A DNA stretch of 64,000 nt from Fructobacillus parabroussonetiae. GTDB lineage: Bacteria > Bacillota > Bacilli > Lactobacillales > Lactobacillaceae. This document shows, in pieces, positions 1 through 7,716 of this stretch. Position 1 is the stretch's first letter; each line of letters starts with the position of its first letter. Location of the stretch: assembly GCF_018437265.1 (NCBI RefSeq), contig NZ_JAAMFL010000008.1, forward strand, positions 1 through 64,000, in the 5' to 3' direction. Below the pieces are notes generated by a model. It saw only the letters and a program-made list of their open reading frames with translations, searched no databases and was not told where the DNA came from. A program made the translations under genes and the position numbers.

Positions 1-42
1 AAGTTTTGTTCAGTTTTCAATGTGCGTACCCGATTGGGCAAC
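1..42 (-). promoter_or_regulatory. rRNA operon leader with boxA-like sequence
   Basis: Read on the minus strand, the first 22 bases give ATTGAAAACTGAACAAAACT, the boxA-type antitermination sequence found before 16S genes and in 16S-23S spacers of lactic acid bacteria. The rRNA gene itself would lie left of the window, so it is not annotated. The stretch 180-296 between P1 and the next gene holds nothing I can identify. Confidence 0.7.
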
Positions 43-48
43 TCATAT

Positions 49-77
49 ATCATAGCAGCTTATTACCTTACGGTCAA
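49..77 (-). promoter_or_regulatory. Promoter P2, probably of an rRNA operon
   Basis: The minus strand carries -35 TTGACC (72-77), a 17-bp spacer and -10 TATGAT (49-54), giving a start near position 42. Tandem consensus promoters ahead of a short leader are the usual layout of Firmicutes rrn operons. Confidence 0.75.
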
Positions 78-150
78 CTGTTATTTTGAGTTTTTATTGA
101 CGCTCGTGACTTAAGTCATTTGCACCAGTCCCTCGCAAGGAACAATAATT

Positions 151-179
151 AGTATACTGACTTTGCCGGGGCAGGTCAA
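151..179 (-). promoter_or_regulatory. Promoter P1, probably of an rRNA operon
   Basis: On the minus strand a -35 TTGACC (174-179) and a -10 TATACT (151-156) are separated by exactly 17 bp. It lies about 100 bp upstream of a second promoter of the same build and fires leftward out of the window. That the target is an rRNA operon is inferred from the boxA-like leader at 1-22. Confidence 0.75.
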
Positions 180-296
180 TGGGTTTTTAGAAGAAAATCA
201 ACGAATCTAGAAAAACCGAAGAAAGATTCATAATATGAACTGAATCGTCTGCCTTTTACCCGTTAATCGCCTCTTATTAATTAAAAGACCTTCGCC

Positions 297-668
297 CTAT
301 TCGTCAAAAGAGGTAAAGGTGGAAGGCTGAATGGTCATTAAGAGATCCCGGAGCTCATCCCCCGACTTAAAAGAGAGTGTTTTCGGAAGATCCTTTTCGA
401 CTTTTGCAAAGTCGGTCACGTGAAAGGAATAAAGCGGTGCCTGCTCTTCTCCCGGCAATTTAATCGTCGCCAGTTCTCCTAAGCGCCAAGAATCAAAGTC
501 TTTGACACCCAAAGCGGCAAAGGACTTCAAAATCATGCCCAGTGACGTTTCCTCATGGTGCTGGTGAACATTGACTGCTAGGAATTCATCCTTGCCCTTC
601 ACATCTTCCACCAAAAAATAAGGGATCTCATTCTGATAGGCAATCACCGTTGCTGCAACTACTGTCAT
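297..668 (-). CDS. Hypothetical protein, possibly a degenerate Nudix fold
   Basis: I do not recognise this 123-residue soluble protein. The N-terminal half (VVAATVIAYQNEIPYFLVED, then a His/Glu-rich segment EETSLGMILKSF) recalls the strand-and-helix order of Nudix proteins, but the catalytic REXXEE core is absent, so I would not call it a hydrolase. The ATG has a good AGGAG seven bases upstream. It starts 14 bp after the stop of the S1-domain gene and probably shares its transcript. It is the last gene before the divergent rrn promoter region, and no strong terminator is visible after it. Confidence 0.6.
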   Translation of the reverse strand: MTVVAATVIAYQNEIPYFLVEDVKGKDEFLAVNVHQHHEETSLGMILKSFAALGVKDFDSWRLGELATIKLPGEEQAPLYSFHVTDFAKVEKDLPKTLSFKSGDELRDLLMTIQPSTFTSFDE

Positions 669-681
669 CGTCTCACTCCTT

Positions 682-1071
682 TTAGTCCGAAATTCCCAAA
701 CGTTTCGTCGCTTCCTTCAACCAACTTGGCATTGCCAAGGCAATTGGTTCAAAGCCAAAGTCCAAATGGTAGTTCGTCCAAAAACGACGCTTCACATTCG
801 TGTTTTTGATAATTGGCGTATCCGCAAGGGGCATCAGGCTCAATTGACGAACTGAAAGCGAGATTTTCTGACTATACTGGTCAATGTCTAACACAATAGC
901 CGTCACCTTTTGACCAACCGACAGTTCGTCTGAAAGGTTTTTTACCACGCCAGACTTTAATTCTGAAATGTGAATTAACCCCTGGGTGTCGTCATCTAAT
1001 TTAACAAAAGCGCCGTATGGCTGAATACCCGTTACGGTTCCCGTGACTTGTTGACCGATTTGATATGTCAT
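682..1071 (-). CDS. cvfD: S1-domain RNA-binding protein, CvfD/YugI (GSP13) family
   Basis: This 129-residue protein carries one S1 RNA-binding domain at about residues 3-75 (IGQQVTGTVTGIQPYGAFVK, then GLIHISEL and GQKVTAIVLDID). A short basic tail ending KEATKRLGISD follows. Length and layout match the general stress protein 13 / CvfD family, which binds RNA and acts in post-transcriptional regulation and stress tolerance. An in-frame start 14 codons further upstream exists, but the ATG at 1071 has AGGAG at ideal distance and removes a non-conserved N-terminus. The gene is separated from the cyclophilin gene upstream by an intrinsic terminator, so it needs read-through or its own weak promoter. 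Confidence 0.85.
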   Translation of the reverse strand: MTYQIGQQVTGTVTGIQPYGAFVKLDDDTQGLIHISELKSGVVKNLSDELSVGQKVTAIVLDIDQYSQKISLSVRQLSLMPLADTPIIKNTNVKRRFWTNYHLDFGFEPIALAMPSWLKEATKRLGISD

Positions 1072-1095
1072 CACGCGACTCCTTTCTTTTTTAAA

Positions 1096-1125
1096 TAAAA
1101 AAGTCCTCGCCAAAGGCTAAAGGAC
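1096..1125 (-). terminator. Intrinsic terminator of the gmk-rpoZ-cyclophilin operon
   Basis: The minus strand has arms GTCCT..GCC (5') and GGC.AGGAC (3') at 1103-1125 around a TTT loop, followed by a run of six T. The stem overlaps the stop codon of the cyclophilin gene. Confidence 0.8.
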
Positions 1126-1692
1126 AACTTGTTCAATCACAATGTCTTTTACTGGTCGGTCGGCACGATCGGCTTTTGCTGCTGCAATCTTATCAACAAC
1201 GTCCATCCCTTCGACCACCTGGCCAAAGACGGTGTGCTTACCATCTAACCATGGCGTGCCACCCTCTTCTTGATAAACCTTCGCGATTTCGTCATCATAA
1301 CGGCCCAAATAAGGTTTCATCTGCTTTGGGAAGTGCTTGTTTTGAACAATGAAAAACTGGGAACCATTCGTATTGGGACCAGCGTTTGCCATCGACAAAG
1401 CACCGCGGATGTTAAAGAGTTCCTTTGAGAACTCATCCTTAAAAGGCTTCCCCCAAATACTTTGACCACCACGACCCGTTCCTTCTGGATCGCCGGTTTG
1501 AATCATAAAGTCATTAATCACACGGTGAAAAATCACTTGATCATAGTCGCCGTTTTTAGCATGGGTCAAAAAATTCTCAACAGCCTTTGGCGCTTGTTCG
1601 GGGAAAAGCGCTAAGGCAATATCACCAACGCTTGTTTTCAAGGTCGCTTTGATGTCATTTGGACCTAAGTCCAATTGTGGAAAGTCGCTCAT
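1117..1692 (-). CDS. Peptidyl-prolyl cis-trans isomerase, cyclophilin type
   Basis: Cyclophilin-type prolyl isomerase of 191 residues with no signal peptide, so cytoplasmic. The active-site motifs are present: FHRV with the catalytic Arg, then MIQTGDPEGTGRGG, MANAGPNTNGSQFFI and HTVFGQVVEGMDVV. A loop of about 25 residues (KQMKPYLGRYDDEIAKVY onward) between the QFFI and HTVFG motifs is typical of the lactobacillal members. The start at 1692 lies one base after the rpoZ stop, behind an AGGA, and is preferred over one eight codons upstream inside rpoZ. Translation is probably coupled to rpoZ. Confidence 0.92.
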   Translation of the reverse strand: MSDFPQLDLGPNDIKATLKTSVGDIALALFPEQAPKAVENFLTHAKNGDYDQVIFHRVINDFMIQTGDPEGTGRGGQSIWGKPFKDEFSKELFNIRGALSMANAGPNTNGSQFFIVQNKHFPKQMKPYLGRYDDEIAKVYQEEGGTPWLDGKHTVFGQVVEGMDVVDKIAAAKADRADRPVKDIVIEQVVL

Positions 1693-1693
1693 C

Positions 1694-1909
1694 TTAATCC
1701 TCAGTATCTTGCACAACGGGGTTAATCACCACGTCGCCGGCTTCGATTTCTTCAAGGGCTTGTCCGACCGTTTTAACGGAATCAAACTTCACTTGCGTTG
1801 CAGGCATTCCAGCGTCCAATTCGCGGGCACGCTTTGATGCCAAAGCGATTAACTTATAACGTGAATCGACTTTTTCAAGTAACTTATCAACTGATGGGTA
1901 AAGTAACAT
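1694..1909 (-). CDS. rpoZ: RNA polymerase omega subunit
   Basis: Omega is the small subunit that helps beta-prime fold and assemble into RNA polymerase. The 71-residue product has the family signature [20 protein letters not shown] followed by [11 protein letters not shown] chose the ATG at 1909, 13 bp after the gmk stop, because AGGAG lies five bases upstream; an in-frame start 11 codons earlier lies inside gmk. The gmk-rpoZ order is conserved in Firmicutes. Some acidic residues close the C-terminus (QDTED), as in relatives. Confidence 0.93.
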   Translation of the reverse strand: MLLYPSVDKLLEKVDSRYKLIALASKRARELDAGMPATQVKFDSVKTVGQALEEIEAGDVVINPVVQDTED

Positions 1910-1922
1910 GGTTTTCTCCTTA

Positions 1923-2522
1923 TTATTCCGTAATTTGGTCAATCACGCGCGACACCCGAAGGCGTTCGGCTGTAATAATGGCCTTGATTCGATCAACCGC
2001 CTTTTCAACCACGTCGTTTTCAACAGCGTAATTGTAGTTAATCATTTTCTTCAACTCATCCTTGGCGGCTGCCACACGTTTTTCAATCACTTCAGCGGAA
2101 TCCGTTCCGCGACCTTCCAAACGCATGCGTAAGTTCTTAATATCTGGTGGCGTCAAGAAGATATAAACGCCCTCTGGCATCTTAGCCTTTACTTGCAAGG
2201 CCCCCTGAACATCGATTTCCAAGAAAACATCTCGACCGGATGCTAAGGTTTTTTCAATAAACGAACGGGGTGTGCCGTAGTAATTACCAACGTACTCGGC
2301 ATACTCTAACATGTCACCAGCTTGAATCTTTTCTTCAAATTCGTCACGGGAAACGAAGAAGTAATCCTTCCCATTCTCTTCGCCAGTACGAGGCTTTCGC
2401 GTCGTCGCTGAGATTGAGTAACGGAAATCAACCGCGTCATCCTCAAAAATCGCCTTTCGAACCGTCCCCTTACCAACACCAGATGGTCCTGATAAGACAA
2501 TTAGCAAGCCCCGTTCAGTCAT
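1923..2522 (-). CDS. gmk: Guanylate kinase
   Basis: Guanylate kinase converts GMP and ATP to GDP and ADP in nucleotide recycling. At 199 residues it has the family's normal length. The P-loop [10 protein letters not shown] is at about residues 11-20, and the GMP-binding region with [20 protein letters not shown] follows at about 35-54. The lid and the DIQGA-type motif ([11 protein letters not shown]) are present. GAGG precedes the ATG. It is the first gene of the gmk-rpoZ-cyclophilin operon. Between it and the divergent SOS-type gene (2523-2756) I see only a weak promoter-like pair (TTGCCT and TACTAT) and no gene. Confidence 0.95.
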   Translation of the reverse strand: MTERGLLIVLSGPSGVGKGTVRKAIFEDDAVDFRYSISATTRKPRTGEENGKDYFFVSRDEFEEKIQAGDMLEYAEYVGNYYGTPRSFIEKTLASGRDVFLEIDVQGALQVKAKMPEGVYIFLTPPDIKNLRMRLEGRGTDSAEVIEKRVAAAKDELKKMINYNYAVENDVVEKAVDRIKAIITAERLRVSRVIDQITE

Positions 2523-2756
2523 GTTCGTCCTCTTTATCGTCTTTAGTATCTAATAGTAGTAGTCTACCAGGAAAAGGCAACAAATTCAATCAATCCTTCC
2601 CATAATCCCGTCCCTCAATCCGCCACTCGTCCCTCATAAAACGAGACGAACAAAATACGAAAAGAGAAAGGCTGTTCCCTTTTTCTGAATTGTGGATAAA
2701 TGACTGATATAGAAGCTTTTATCCACTCTTTAGATAAATTTAAGAAAGAAAAGCTC

Positions 2757-2785
2757 TTGCTTTTCCGAACAGTTGTTCGTATACT
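2757..2785 (+). promoter_or_regulatory. Promoter with LexA (SOS) box in the spacer
   Basis: The -35 TTGCTT (2757-2762) and -10 TATACT (2780-2785) are 17 bp apart. The spacer holds CGAACAGTTGTTCG at 2766-2779, a perfect 5+5 palindrome that matches the Gram-positive LexA/DinR consensus CGAACRNRYGTTYG at all but one position. Repression by LexA would block this promoter directly. Confidence 0.8.
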
Positions 2786-2812
2786 AAAGTCAACAGCTAA
2801 AGAGGAGGCGGC

Positions 2813-3136
2813 ATGATGCAAGTTAAGCTTTCAGCCCAACCACAAATCAATTTTTTCAACCAACTCAAAAACAGTTGGACAAAAATCAAGGAGCACTTTG
2901 AAGTGGTGCCATTAAAGGAACAACAGAACAGCACCGTTCTGATTAACCGGTTAGAAGCGGCCATTAACAATGGTCAGCCCGTGGCCGTCCAAATGAACTA
3001 CGGCTTTGATCAAGAGCGCATTCAAGACTTCTTTGGTATCGTCTTCCAAGACAAGGCAGGCGCCCTACTCATTGAAGATGAGATGACGAACCGCTGCCAT
3101 CAATTGGCCCCCGCTCTCCTTCGCCACATCGGCTAA
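2813..3136 (+). CDS. YolD-like small protein, probably SOS-inducible
   Basis: This 107-residue protein is not certain to be recognised. The C-terminal two thirds (LINRLEAAINNGQPVAVQMN, then a Gly-Phe-containing beta region and LIEDEMTNRCHQLAPALL) follow the pattern of YolD-like domains. Those are small proteins that in Bacillus and relatives accompany Y-family DNA polymerases of the UmuC type. A LexA box inside its promoter supports a role in the DNA-damage response. No polymerase gene is adjacent here. Two ATGs in tandem (2813 and 2816) follow AGGAGG; the second has the better spacing. A strong terminator follows directly, so this is a single-gene transcript. Confidence 0.6.
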   Translation: MMQVKLSAQPQINFFNQLKNSWTKIKEHFEVVPLKEQQNSTVLINRLEAAINNGQPVAVQMNYGFDQERIQDFFGIVFQDKAGALLIEDEMTNRCHQLAPALLRHIG

Positions 3137-3149
3137 ACCGAATCAAAAA

Positions 3150-3189
3150 GACGCAACGTCCCCTCTCTTGGGCGTTGCGTCTTTTTTTA
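3150..3189. terminator. Bidirectional intrinsic terminator
   Basis: Arms GACGCAACG and CGTTGCGTC with a C/G-extended inner stem (3150-3181) are flanked by A-runs on the left and T-runs on the right. It ends the plus-strand SOS-type gene and the converging minus-strand gene, whose stop codon lies in the T-run. Confidence 0.92.
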
Positions 3190-4284
3190 TTTCTCAGATC
3201 GCTTTGGTTCTTGTAAAAGTGCTTCAACACGCTGCATTGAAAGTTGTGCCAGCAGAGTGTTCACCGCCAAAATATCAACAAAGTGATCCAGACCTGAACT
3301 TTCTAAGGCTGCTAAGCGAACCGTGTCAACGGCCTTCTTTTGGTCAAGGAACTTCACGTAACGTGCAATTTCGCCCCCTAACCCATCAAGAGAATCCCAT
3401 TCTGGTTGCCAATAAGCCATCAAATCGTTCTTAGCAAAAGTGGTTAACAGATCATTTGTCCATTCGCGGTGCGTCACCTGGTACTTTTCAGCTAAGCCCT
3501 TATGGAAAGCCAATAACATCTGAACTTCCTGCTCAGAAACCACATCCTTGATGGCCGTCTTCTGGAAAGTCTCGACCATTCGTTTACCGAAGGCCACTTC
3601 GTCATCAATTGCTTCTGGCGAAAGCTTCTCTTCCTTGGGTTCGACAGTCTTACCAGACAACACTGGCTGCGTGACCGCCAAGCCCTTATAAACCTCTTCA
3701 ATTGTCGCCAAATCAAAGTCGTCATCTTCAGCGTTTTGGTTCAGGAACTTAAATTGCAGGTCATCAATGGCATTGCCTTCCGACATGACTTTGGCAACAT
3801 CTTGCCCTTGAAAACGGAAATAGTTAACCGCAAGCACTGTTCGGATGATCATTCGCCAGAAGTTTGGGTCGAAAGCAGTCGTCTGAACGGAAAAGCGATC
3901 CGAAACGGAAGCTTCCTTGGCGATAAAGGCCTGAATATCGTACAAAACGGGCATCAGCACGATAAAGTAGCGCCAATCGCGATCAGAAGACTGGACCAAT
4001 GCCGCCTCCATGACCTCATTGAGCTTAACAATCACGTGCTTATCCGAAGTGAAGTCCGAAAAGTTCTGCTGCACCATTGTCGCAATCAAATCATCCAAGA
4101 AGAATGAAGCCACTTCAAAGGTTTCCTTTTGATAACTGTGTTGCTTCGTCAAAAAGAATCGTGCACGTAGAAAGCCAGCAAAGTCATTGTAGTCAAATGG
4201 GGATAACTTTGCCTTTTGCTGAAACTTCTGCAAGCTTTTTTGCTTTTTGAATTTTTTAATTTGAGCTGATTTTCCTTGTTTCAT
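3187..4284 (-). CDS. Hypothetical protein, conserved-looking, unknown function
   Basis: I do not recognise this 365-residue soluble protein. It begins with a very basic segment (KKFKKQKSLQKFQQKAKL), followed by a mostly helical, acidic body with aromatic-rich stretches such as DPNFWRMIIRTVLAVNYFRF. An acidic linker (NQNAEDDDFD) sits near the middle. There is no signal peptide, membrane segment or clear catalytic motif. It lies 9 bp after a second unknown gene and downstream of mutS2, so the cvpA-mutS2 transcript probably continues through both. The basic head suggests nucleic-acid or ribosome contact, but that is only inference. Confidence 0.7.
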   Translation of the reverse strand: MKQGKSAQIKKFKKQKSLQKFQQKAKLSPFDYNDFAGFLRARFFLTKQHSYQKETFEVASFFLDDLIATMVQQNFSDFTSDKHVIVKLNEVMEAALVQSSDRDWRYFIVLMPVLYDIQAFIAKEASVSDRFSVQTTAFDPNFWRMIIRTVLAVNYFRFQGQDVAKVMSEGNAIDDLQFKFLNQNAEDDDFDLATIEEVYKGLAVTQPVLSGKTVEPKEEKLSPEAIDDEVAFGKRMVETFQKTAIKDVVSEQEVQMLLAFHKGLAEKYQVTHREWTNDLLTTFAKNDLMAYWQPEWDSLDGLGGEIARYVKFLDQKKAVDTVRLAALESSGLDHFVDILAVNTLLAQLSMQRVEALLQEPKRSEK

Positions 4285-4293
4285 GACAACTCC

Positions 4294-4644
4294 TTAAATA
4301 CTTAGGTCGAGAAGGTACTTTCCGTGACCAAATTCCTTCATTTTGAATTGGAAAATTTGGTCTTTACGTGTTAAGTCGGGTGTTTTCACCGTCGCTTGTC
4401 GGTCACCTTCCAATTCTGCAATCTCGATGGCTTGGTTAATCGCTGACAGTACTGGAGCAAAAGCCTTTGGTTCTGCCGATGAATAGAATAAATCGGCGTG
4501 TCCATAGGTGTTTGACCGGCGCTGCAAGGAAACGGACACCTTGAAGCGGTTCACTTCAAATACTAAGTGATTATAGTTAAAGTCACGGGCATAGCCAAAC
4601 AATGCGGATAGGTATTGTCCTGCTGGATACTTCTTTTCTGCCAT
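4294..4644 (-). CDS. Hypothetical protein, unknown function
   Basis: This 116-residue soluble protein of alternating strands and helices has no family I can name. It has a strand-rich centre (HLVFEVNRFKVSVSLQRRSN) and a helical stretch (APVLSAINQAIEIAELEGD). The ATG at 4644 follows AAGGAG; an upstream TTG in frame is less likely. It lies between mutS2 and the 365-residue unknown gene, with short gaps on both sides. A small hairpin (GGGC TTTT GCCC) precedes its Shine-Dalgarno sequence but has no T-tract. Confidence 0.65.
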   Translation of the reverse strand: MAEKKYPAGQYLSALFGYARDFNYNHLVFEVNRFKVSVSLQRRSNTYGHADLFYSSAEPKAFAPVLSAINQAIEIAELEGDRQATVKTPDLTRKDQIFQFKMKEFGHGKYLLDLSI

Positions 4645-4704
4645 ACGGCTCCTTTTGGGCAAAAGCCCCTCATTTCATTTAAAAGTTCATCACGTGACCT
4701 CGTC

Positions 4705-7098
4705 TTATTTCAAAGTCACAATCGTTGCGCCATCGCCACCGGCGTTTGCTGAGGCAAAGTGGAATTCCTTTACTCGGCGATCAGAACGTAAGAATTCGGT
4801 GACACCTTGACGTAGTGCACCAGAACCCTTTCCGTGAATAATTTCAACGGAGGAAAGGTTGGCCAGCACCACAGAATCCAAATAGCGGTCAAGGTCGTGC
4901 AAGGCGGCTTCATAACGAACACCACGAAGATCAAGCTTAGCCTGAACGCGACCGGTATTACCGGAACGAGCGGCGGTCTTTTTCACCTTTTGTCGCTGCT
5001 TCTTTTCCTTTTGCGCCTGAGCGGTTCCTTCGGTCTTCGTCAGGTCATCTTCATCGACCAGCATTTTCAAAATACCCATCTGAACTTCCCATTGGCCATT
5101 TTTGTGTTTTTTCACCAAAGTTCCCTGCTGATTGTAAGATGAAACCACGACTTCATCGCCAGCATTCAGTTCCTTGACGCGTTTGGCCTTTTGTAAGACC
5201 TTGTTCTTTTCAAGCTTATCCGATTGTTGCAAGGCAGCAATCGCTTGCTTTTGCTTCTGAAGATCTTGTTCGGACATCTTTTTCTGCTGCCCACCAGCCA
5301 AGCGTTCGGCCCGAATGGACTTAATTAATTGATCCGCTTCATCGCGGGTCTTTTTAACCAGCTCATTAGCCCTTTGCTTGGCATCGAGCATGACTTTGGC
5401 CTGCTCTTTTTCGATCTTCAGTTGTTTTTCTTCTAGTGTCTTTTGTAAGCGATCGGTTTGTTTTTGCTCTTCACTCAAGCGTGCCCGCTCACTCTTGACC
5501 GCTTGCCGTTGATCAACCAGGTCCTTAATCATGTCATTGAGCTGCTGGTCTTCTGGGTTCACCATTGTTTTGGCATCATCCAAAACATCCTTTGAAAAAC
5601 CGAGTCGAGCAGCAATGGCAAGGGCGTTCGACTGTCCTGGAACACCGATTAGCAATTGGTAAGTCGGCTGCAAAGTTGCCACATCGAAGACCATTGAGGC
5701 ATTTTCCGTTTCGGACCGCTCGTTTCCATACAGCTTTAATTCGGGATAGTGCGTGGTGGCAATGGTTTTTGCACCAAGCGCCTTCGTCTTATCCAAAATG
5801 GCCATGGCCAGGGCTGCCCCTTCGGCTGGATCCGTTCCGGCGCCTAATTCATCAAAGATCACGAGACTGTTTTCATTTGTTTGAGACAAAATGCCCTTGA
5901 TATTTTCCATATGTGATGAAAAAGTCGATAGATTCTGCTCAATTGACTGTTCATCCCCAATATCGGCAAAGATGTCTTCAAAAACGGTCACCGTTGATGG
6001 CCGAGCCACTGTGATAAAGAGACCGGATTGGGCCAACAGCTGCAGCAGGCCCAGTGTTTTAATCGTGATGGTTTTACCACCCGTGTTTGGCCCTGTAATA
6101 ATCAACGTTTCAAAGTCACCGCCAAGACGAATATCATTTTTAACGGCCTTTTCTTCGCCGATCAACGGATGCCAGGCCTGGACCAAAGACACTTCCTTTT
6201 TTTCAGACAGTTCGGGTGCCATCGCATTTTGAGCTTTGGCGAGACGGGCCTTGGCGTTAATAAAGTCTAGCTGCCCCAAAACAAAAGCGTTTTGGCGCAG
6301 GTCTTCTTCGTGTTCCGCCAATAAAACAGAAAGCTCGGCCAGCACGCGGTCTTCCTCGGCTAATGCCAAGACGCGAACTTCTGACAAGTCGTTTGCTAAT
6401 TCAACCACTGCCTGTGGTTCAATGTAGTAAGTTTGACCGGATTGACTCTGATCATGAACGATTCCGGGCACTTGATGTCGGTATTCGACTTTGACAGGTA
6501 AGACATAGCGATCAGCACGCTTCGTCACGATGGTTTCGGACAGATAGCGTGCGGATTTACCACGGGTATAGTTAGCTAAGCGATCTCTTATGGCTGCTTC
6601 CTTTCCAGCCATTTGCCGGCGGAAGGAGGCTAAGGCTGATGAGGCCGAATCGAGCACGCGGCCCTGTTCGTCAATCGTCTGGGCTACCTTCTTGGTTAGC
6701 TCTGGTAAGAGAATCAGTTGATCAACCTTTGCCTGCAACCGTGGCAACGATCCCTGTAGGTCGTCTGCCTCAATGCGTTCAAAGAAATGCGCAACCGCAG
6801 CGGTCGCCTGCAAGACTTTGGCTAGGGAGACGATTTCGCTACCACTAAGCGACGCTTCGATTTGCAAACGGCGCGCTTGCTCTTGAATGTCTTCCAAATT
6901 TGGTAAAGCCAAGCCACCGTGCAGCCGTTCAACCATTGTGGCTTCCGCTGTTTCTTGGAGCCACTCGGCCACTTCAGCATAGGAAGAAGATGGTTGCAAA
7001 GCCGCCACCATCTTTTCGCCCTGAGCCGTCTGGACATAGGGCAGAAGCATTTGTTTTACTTTTTCGTATTCAAGTGTTTGAAGAACTTTTTGATTCAT
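4705..7098 (-). CDS. mutS2: Endonuclease MutS2
   Basis: MutS2 is a MutS-like ATPase with a nicking nuclease domain. It suppresses homologous recombination and, in Bacillus, splits collided ribosomes. The 797-residue product has the core/lever region at about 1-300, the P-loop GPNTGGKT at 336-343, Walker B with IFDELGAGTDP, and the family motif ATTHYPELK. A long charged coiled coil spans about 515-640. The C-terminal Smr domain begins at about LDLRGVRYEAAL and contains HGKGSGALR. It starts 13 bp after the stop of cvpA, as in Bacillus. Confidence 0.95.
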   Translation of the reverse strand: MNQKVLQTLEYEKVKQMLLPYVQTAQGEKMVAALQPSSSYAEVAEWLQETAEATMVERLHGGLALPNLEDIQEQARRLQIEASLSGSEIVSLAKVLQATAAVAHFFERIEADDLQGSLPRLQAKVDQLILLPELTKKVAQTIDEQGRVLDSASSALASFRRQMAGKEAAIRDRLANYTRGKSARYLSETIVTKRADRYVLPVKVEYRHQVPGIVHDQSQSGQTYYIEPQAVVELANDLSEVRVLALAEEDRVLAELSVLLAEHEEDLRQNAFVLGQLDFINAKARLAKAQNAMAPELSEKKEVSLVQAWHPLIGEEKAVKNDIRLGGDFETLIITGPNTGGKTITIKTLGLLQLLAQSGLFITVARPSTVTVFEDIFADIGDEQSIEQNLSTFSSHMENIKGILSQTNENSLVIFDELGAGTDPAEGAALAMAILDKTKALGAKTIATTHYPELKLYGNERSETENASMVFDVATLQPTYQLLIGVPGQSNALAIAARLGFSKDVLDDAKTMVNPEDQQLNDMIKDLVDQRQAVKSERARLSEEQKQTDRLQKTLEEKQLKIEKEQAKVMLDAKQRANELVKKTRDEADQLIKSIRAERLAGGQQKKMSEQDLQKQKQAIAALQQSDKLEKNKVLQKAKRVKELNAGDEVVVSSYNQQGTLVKKHKNGQWEVQMGILKMLVDEDDLTKTEGTAQAQKEKKQRQKVKKTAARSGNTGRVQAKLDLRGVRYEAALHDLDRYLDSVVLANLSSVEIIHGKGSGALRQGVTEFLRSDRRVKEFHFASANAGGDGATIVTLK

Positions 7099-7111
7099 AA
7101 GACCTCAGTAA

Positions 7112-7633
7112 TTAAAGCCACCATTGATAAATTTGATTTGAAATGATGGGGAATTGATCCAAATAGTGATTTAAGAATTGGTTTTCCGCAAACTGGCCCT
7201 GCAACCAGGCGTTTGGAATAACCGACAAAATTTCAAGGCAAAAGAAAGAAAGGACCAGTCCCAAAACAAGGGACAGGGCTGCGCCTAGTAGGCCATCGAC
7301 TTTGCCTAAGAAAGGAATGCGGCGCACGAAATGCACCGACCGTAGCAAGAAATGGCCAACGAATGTCCCGAGCGCCATGATTAGTGCAAAGGCAAGGCCC
7401 GATGCGAGAAAAGTCGATCCTGAACTCGCCCAAGAACTTGGTACCGATGGCCGAGCAAACTGGCCCGAAATCCATCCAGAAAAAACAGTTGAGAGGGGCT
7501 TTGAAAGGACGGTTGCCACGTAAAGAATCAGTCCCCATAGGACAATCCGTGCCAGACTCGTCACAAATCCAGTCCGATAGCCCGAATGGACCATCAGAAT
7601 TAAAAAGATTATGCCAATCCACATGAGTACCAT
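7112..7633 (-). CDS. cvpA: CvpA-family membrane protein
   Basis: This 173-residue membrane protein has four predicted hydrophobic segments, starting with MWIGIIFLILMVHSGYRTGF, a typical CvpA opening with the small-residue/Gly pattern. The central region has a conserved LLG-type turn (FLGKVDGLLGAALSLVLGLV). CvpA proteins are implicated in secretion and biofilm-related traits; the exact role is unknown. The ATG at 7633 follows AGGAGG with a 6-base gap; starts further upstream lie in the leader. A terminator-like hairpin stands between its promoter and its ribosome-binding site. It forms an operon with mutS2. Confidence 0.87.
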   Translation of the reverse strand: MVLMWIGIIFLILMVHSGYRTGFVTSLARIVLWGLILYVATVLSKPLSTVFSGWISGQFARPSVPSSWASSGSTFLASGLAFALIMALGTFVGHFLLRSVHFVRRIPFLGKVDGLLGAALSLVLGLVLSFFCLEILSVIPNAWLQGQFAENQFLNHYLDQFPIISNQIYQWWL

Positions 7634-7653
7634 GGGCGTCCTCCTAAAAAATA

Positions 7654-7673
7654 GGCGAGCAAAAAGGCTCACC
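7654..7673 (-). promoter_or_regulatory. Terminator-like hairpin in the cvpA leader
   Basis: On the minus strand GGTGAGC pairs with GCTCGCC (one G-U pair) around a CTTTTT loop and is followed by TATTTTTTA, right before the AGGAGG of cvpA. It lies downstream of the cvpA promoter and upstream of the gene, so it could work as an attenuator. Confidence 0.6.
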
Positions 7674-7685
7674 TGAATCCTCTCA

Positions 7686-7691
7686 ATTATA
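7686..7691 (-). promoter_or_regulatory. Extended -10 promoter of cvpA-mutS2
   Basis: The minus strand reads TGGTATAAT, a consensus extended -10. No good -35 is visible. It overlaps the divergent rnhC promoter region. Confidence 0.65.
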
Positions 7692-7701
7692 CCATTAAAA
7701 C

Positions 7702-7710
7702 TGCTATAAT
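7702..7710 (+). promoter_or_regulatory. Extended -10 promoter of rnhC
   Basis: TGCTATAAT on the plus strand is a consensus extended -10 element. The usual 6-bp discriminator puts the transcription start at or next to the rnhC ATG at 7717, so the message would be leaderless. Confidence 0.65.
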
Positions 7711-7716
7711 TAAGGC

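Noticed and set aside
2615-2821. 68-codon frame on the minus strand
   Set aside because: It has no ribosome-binding site, lies across the SOS promoter of the divergent gene, and has no coding character.
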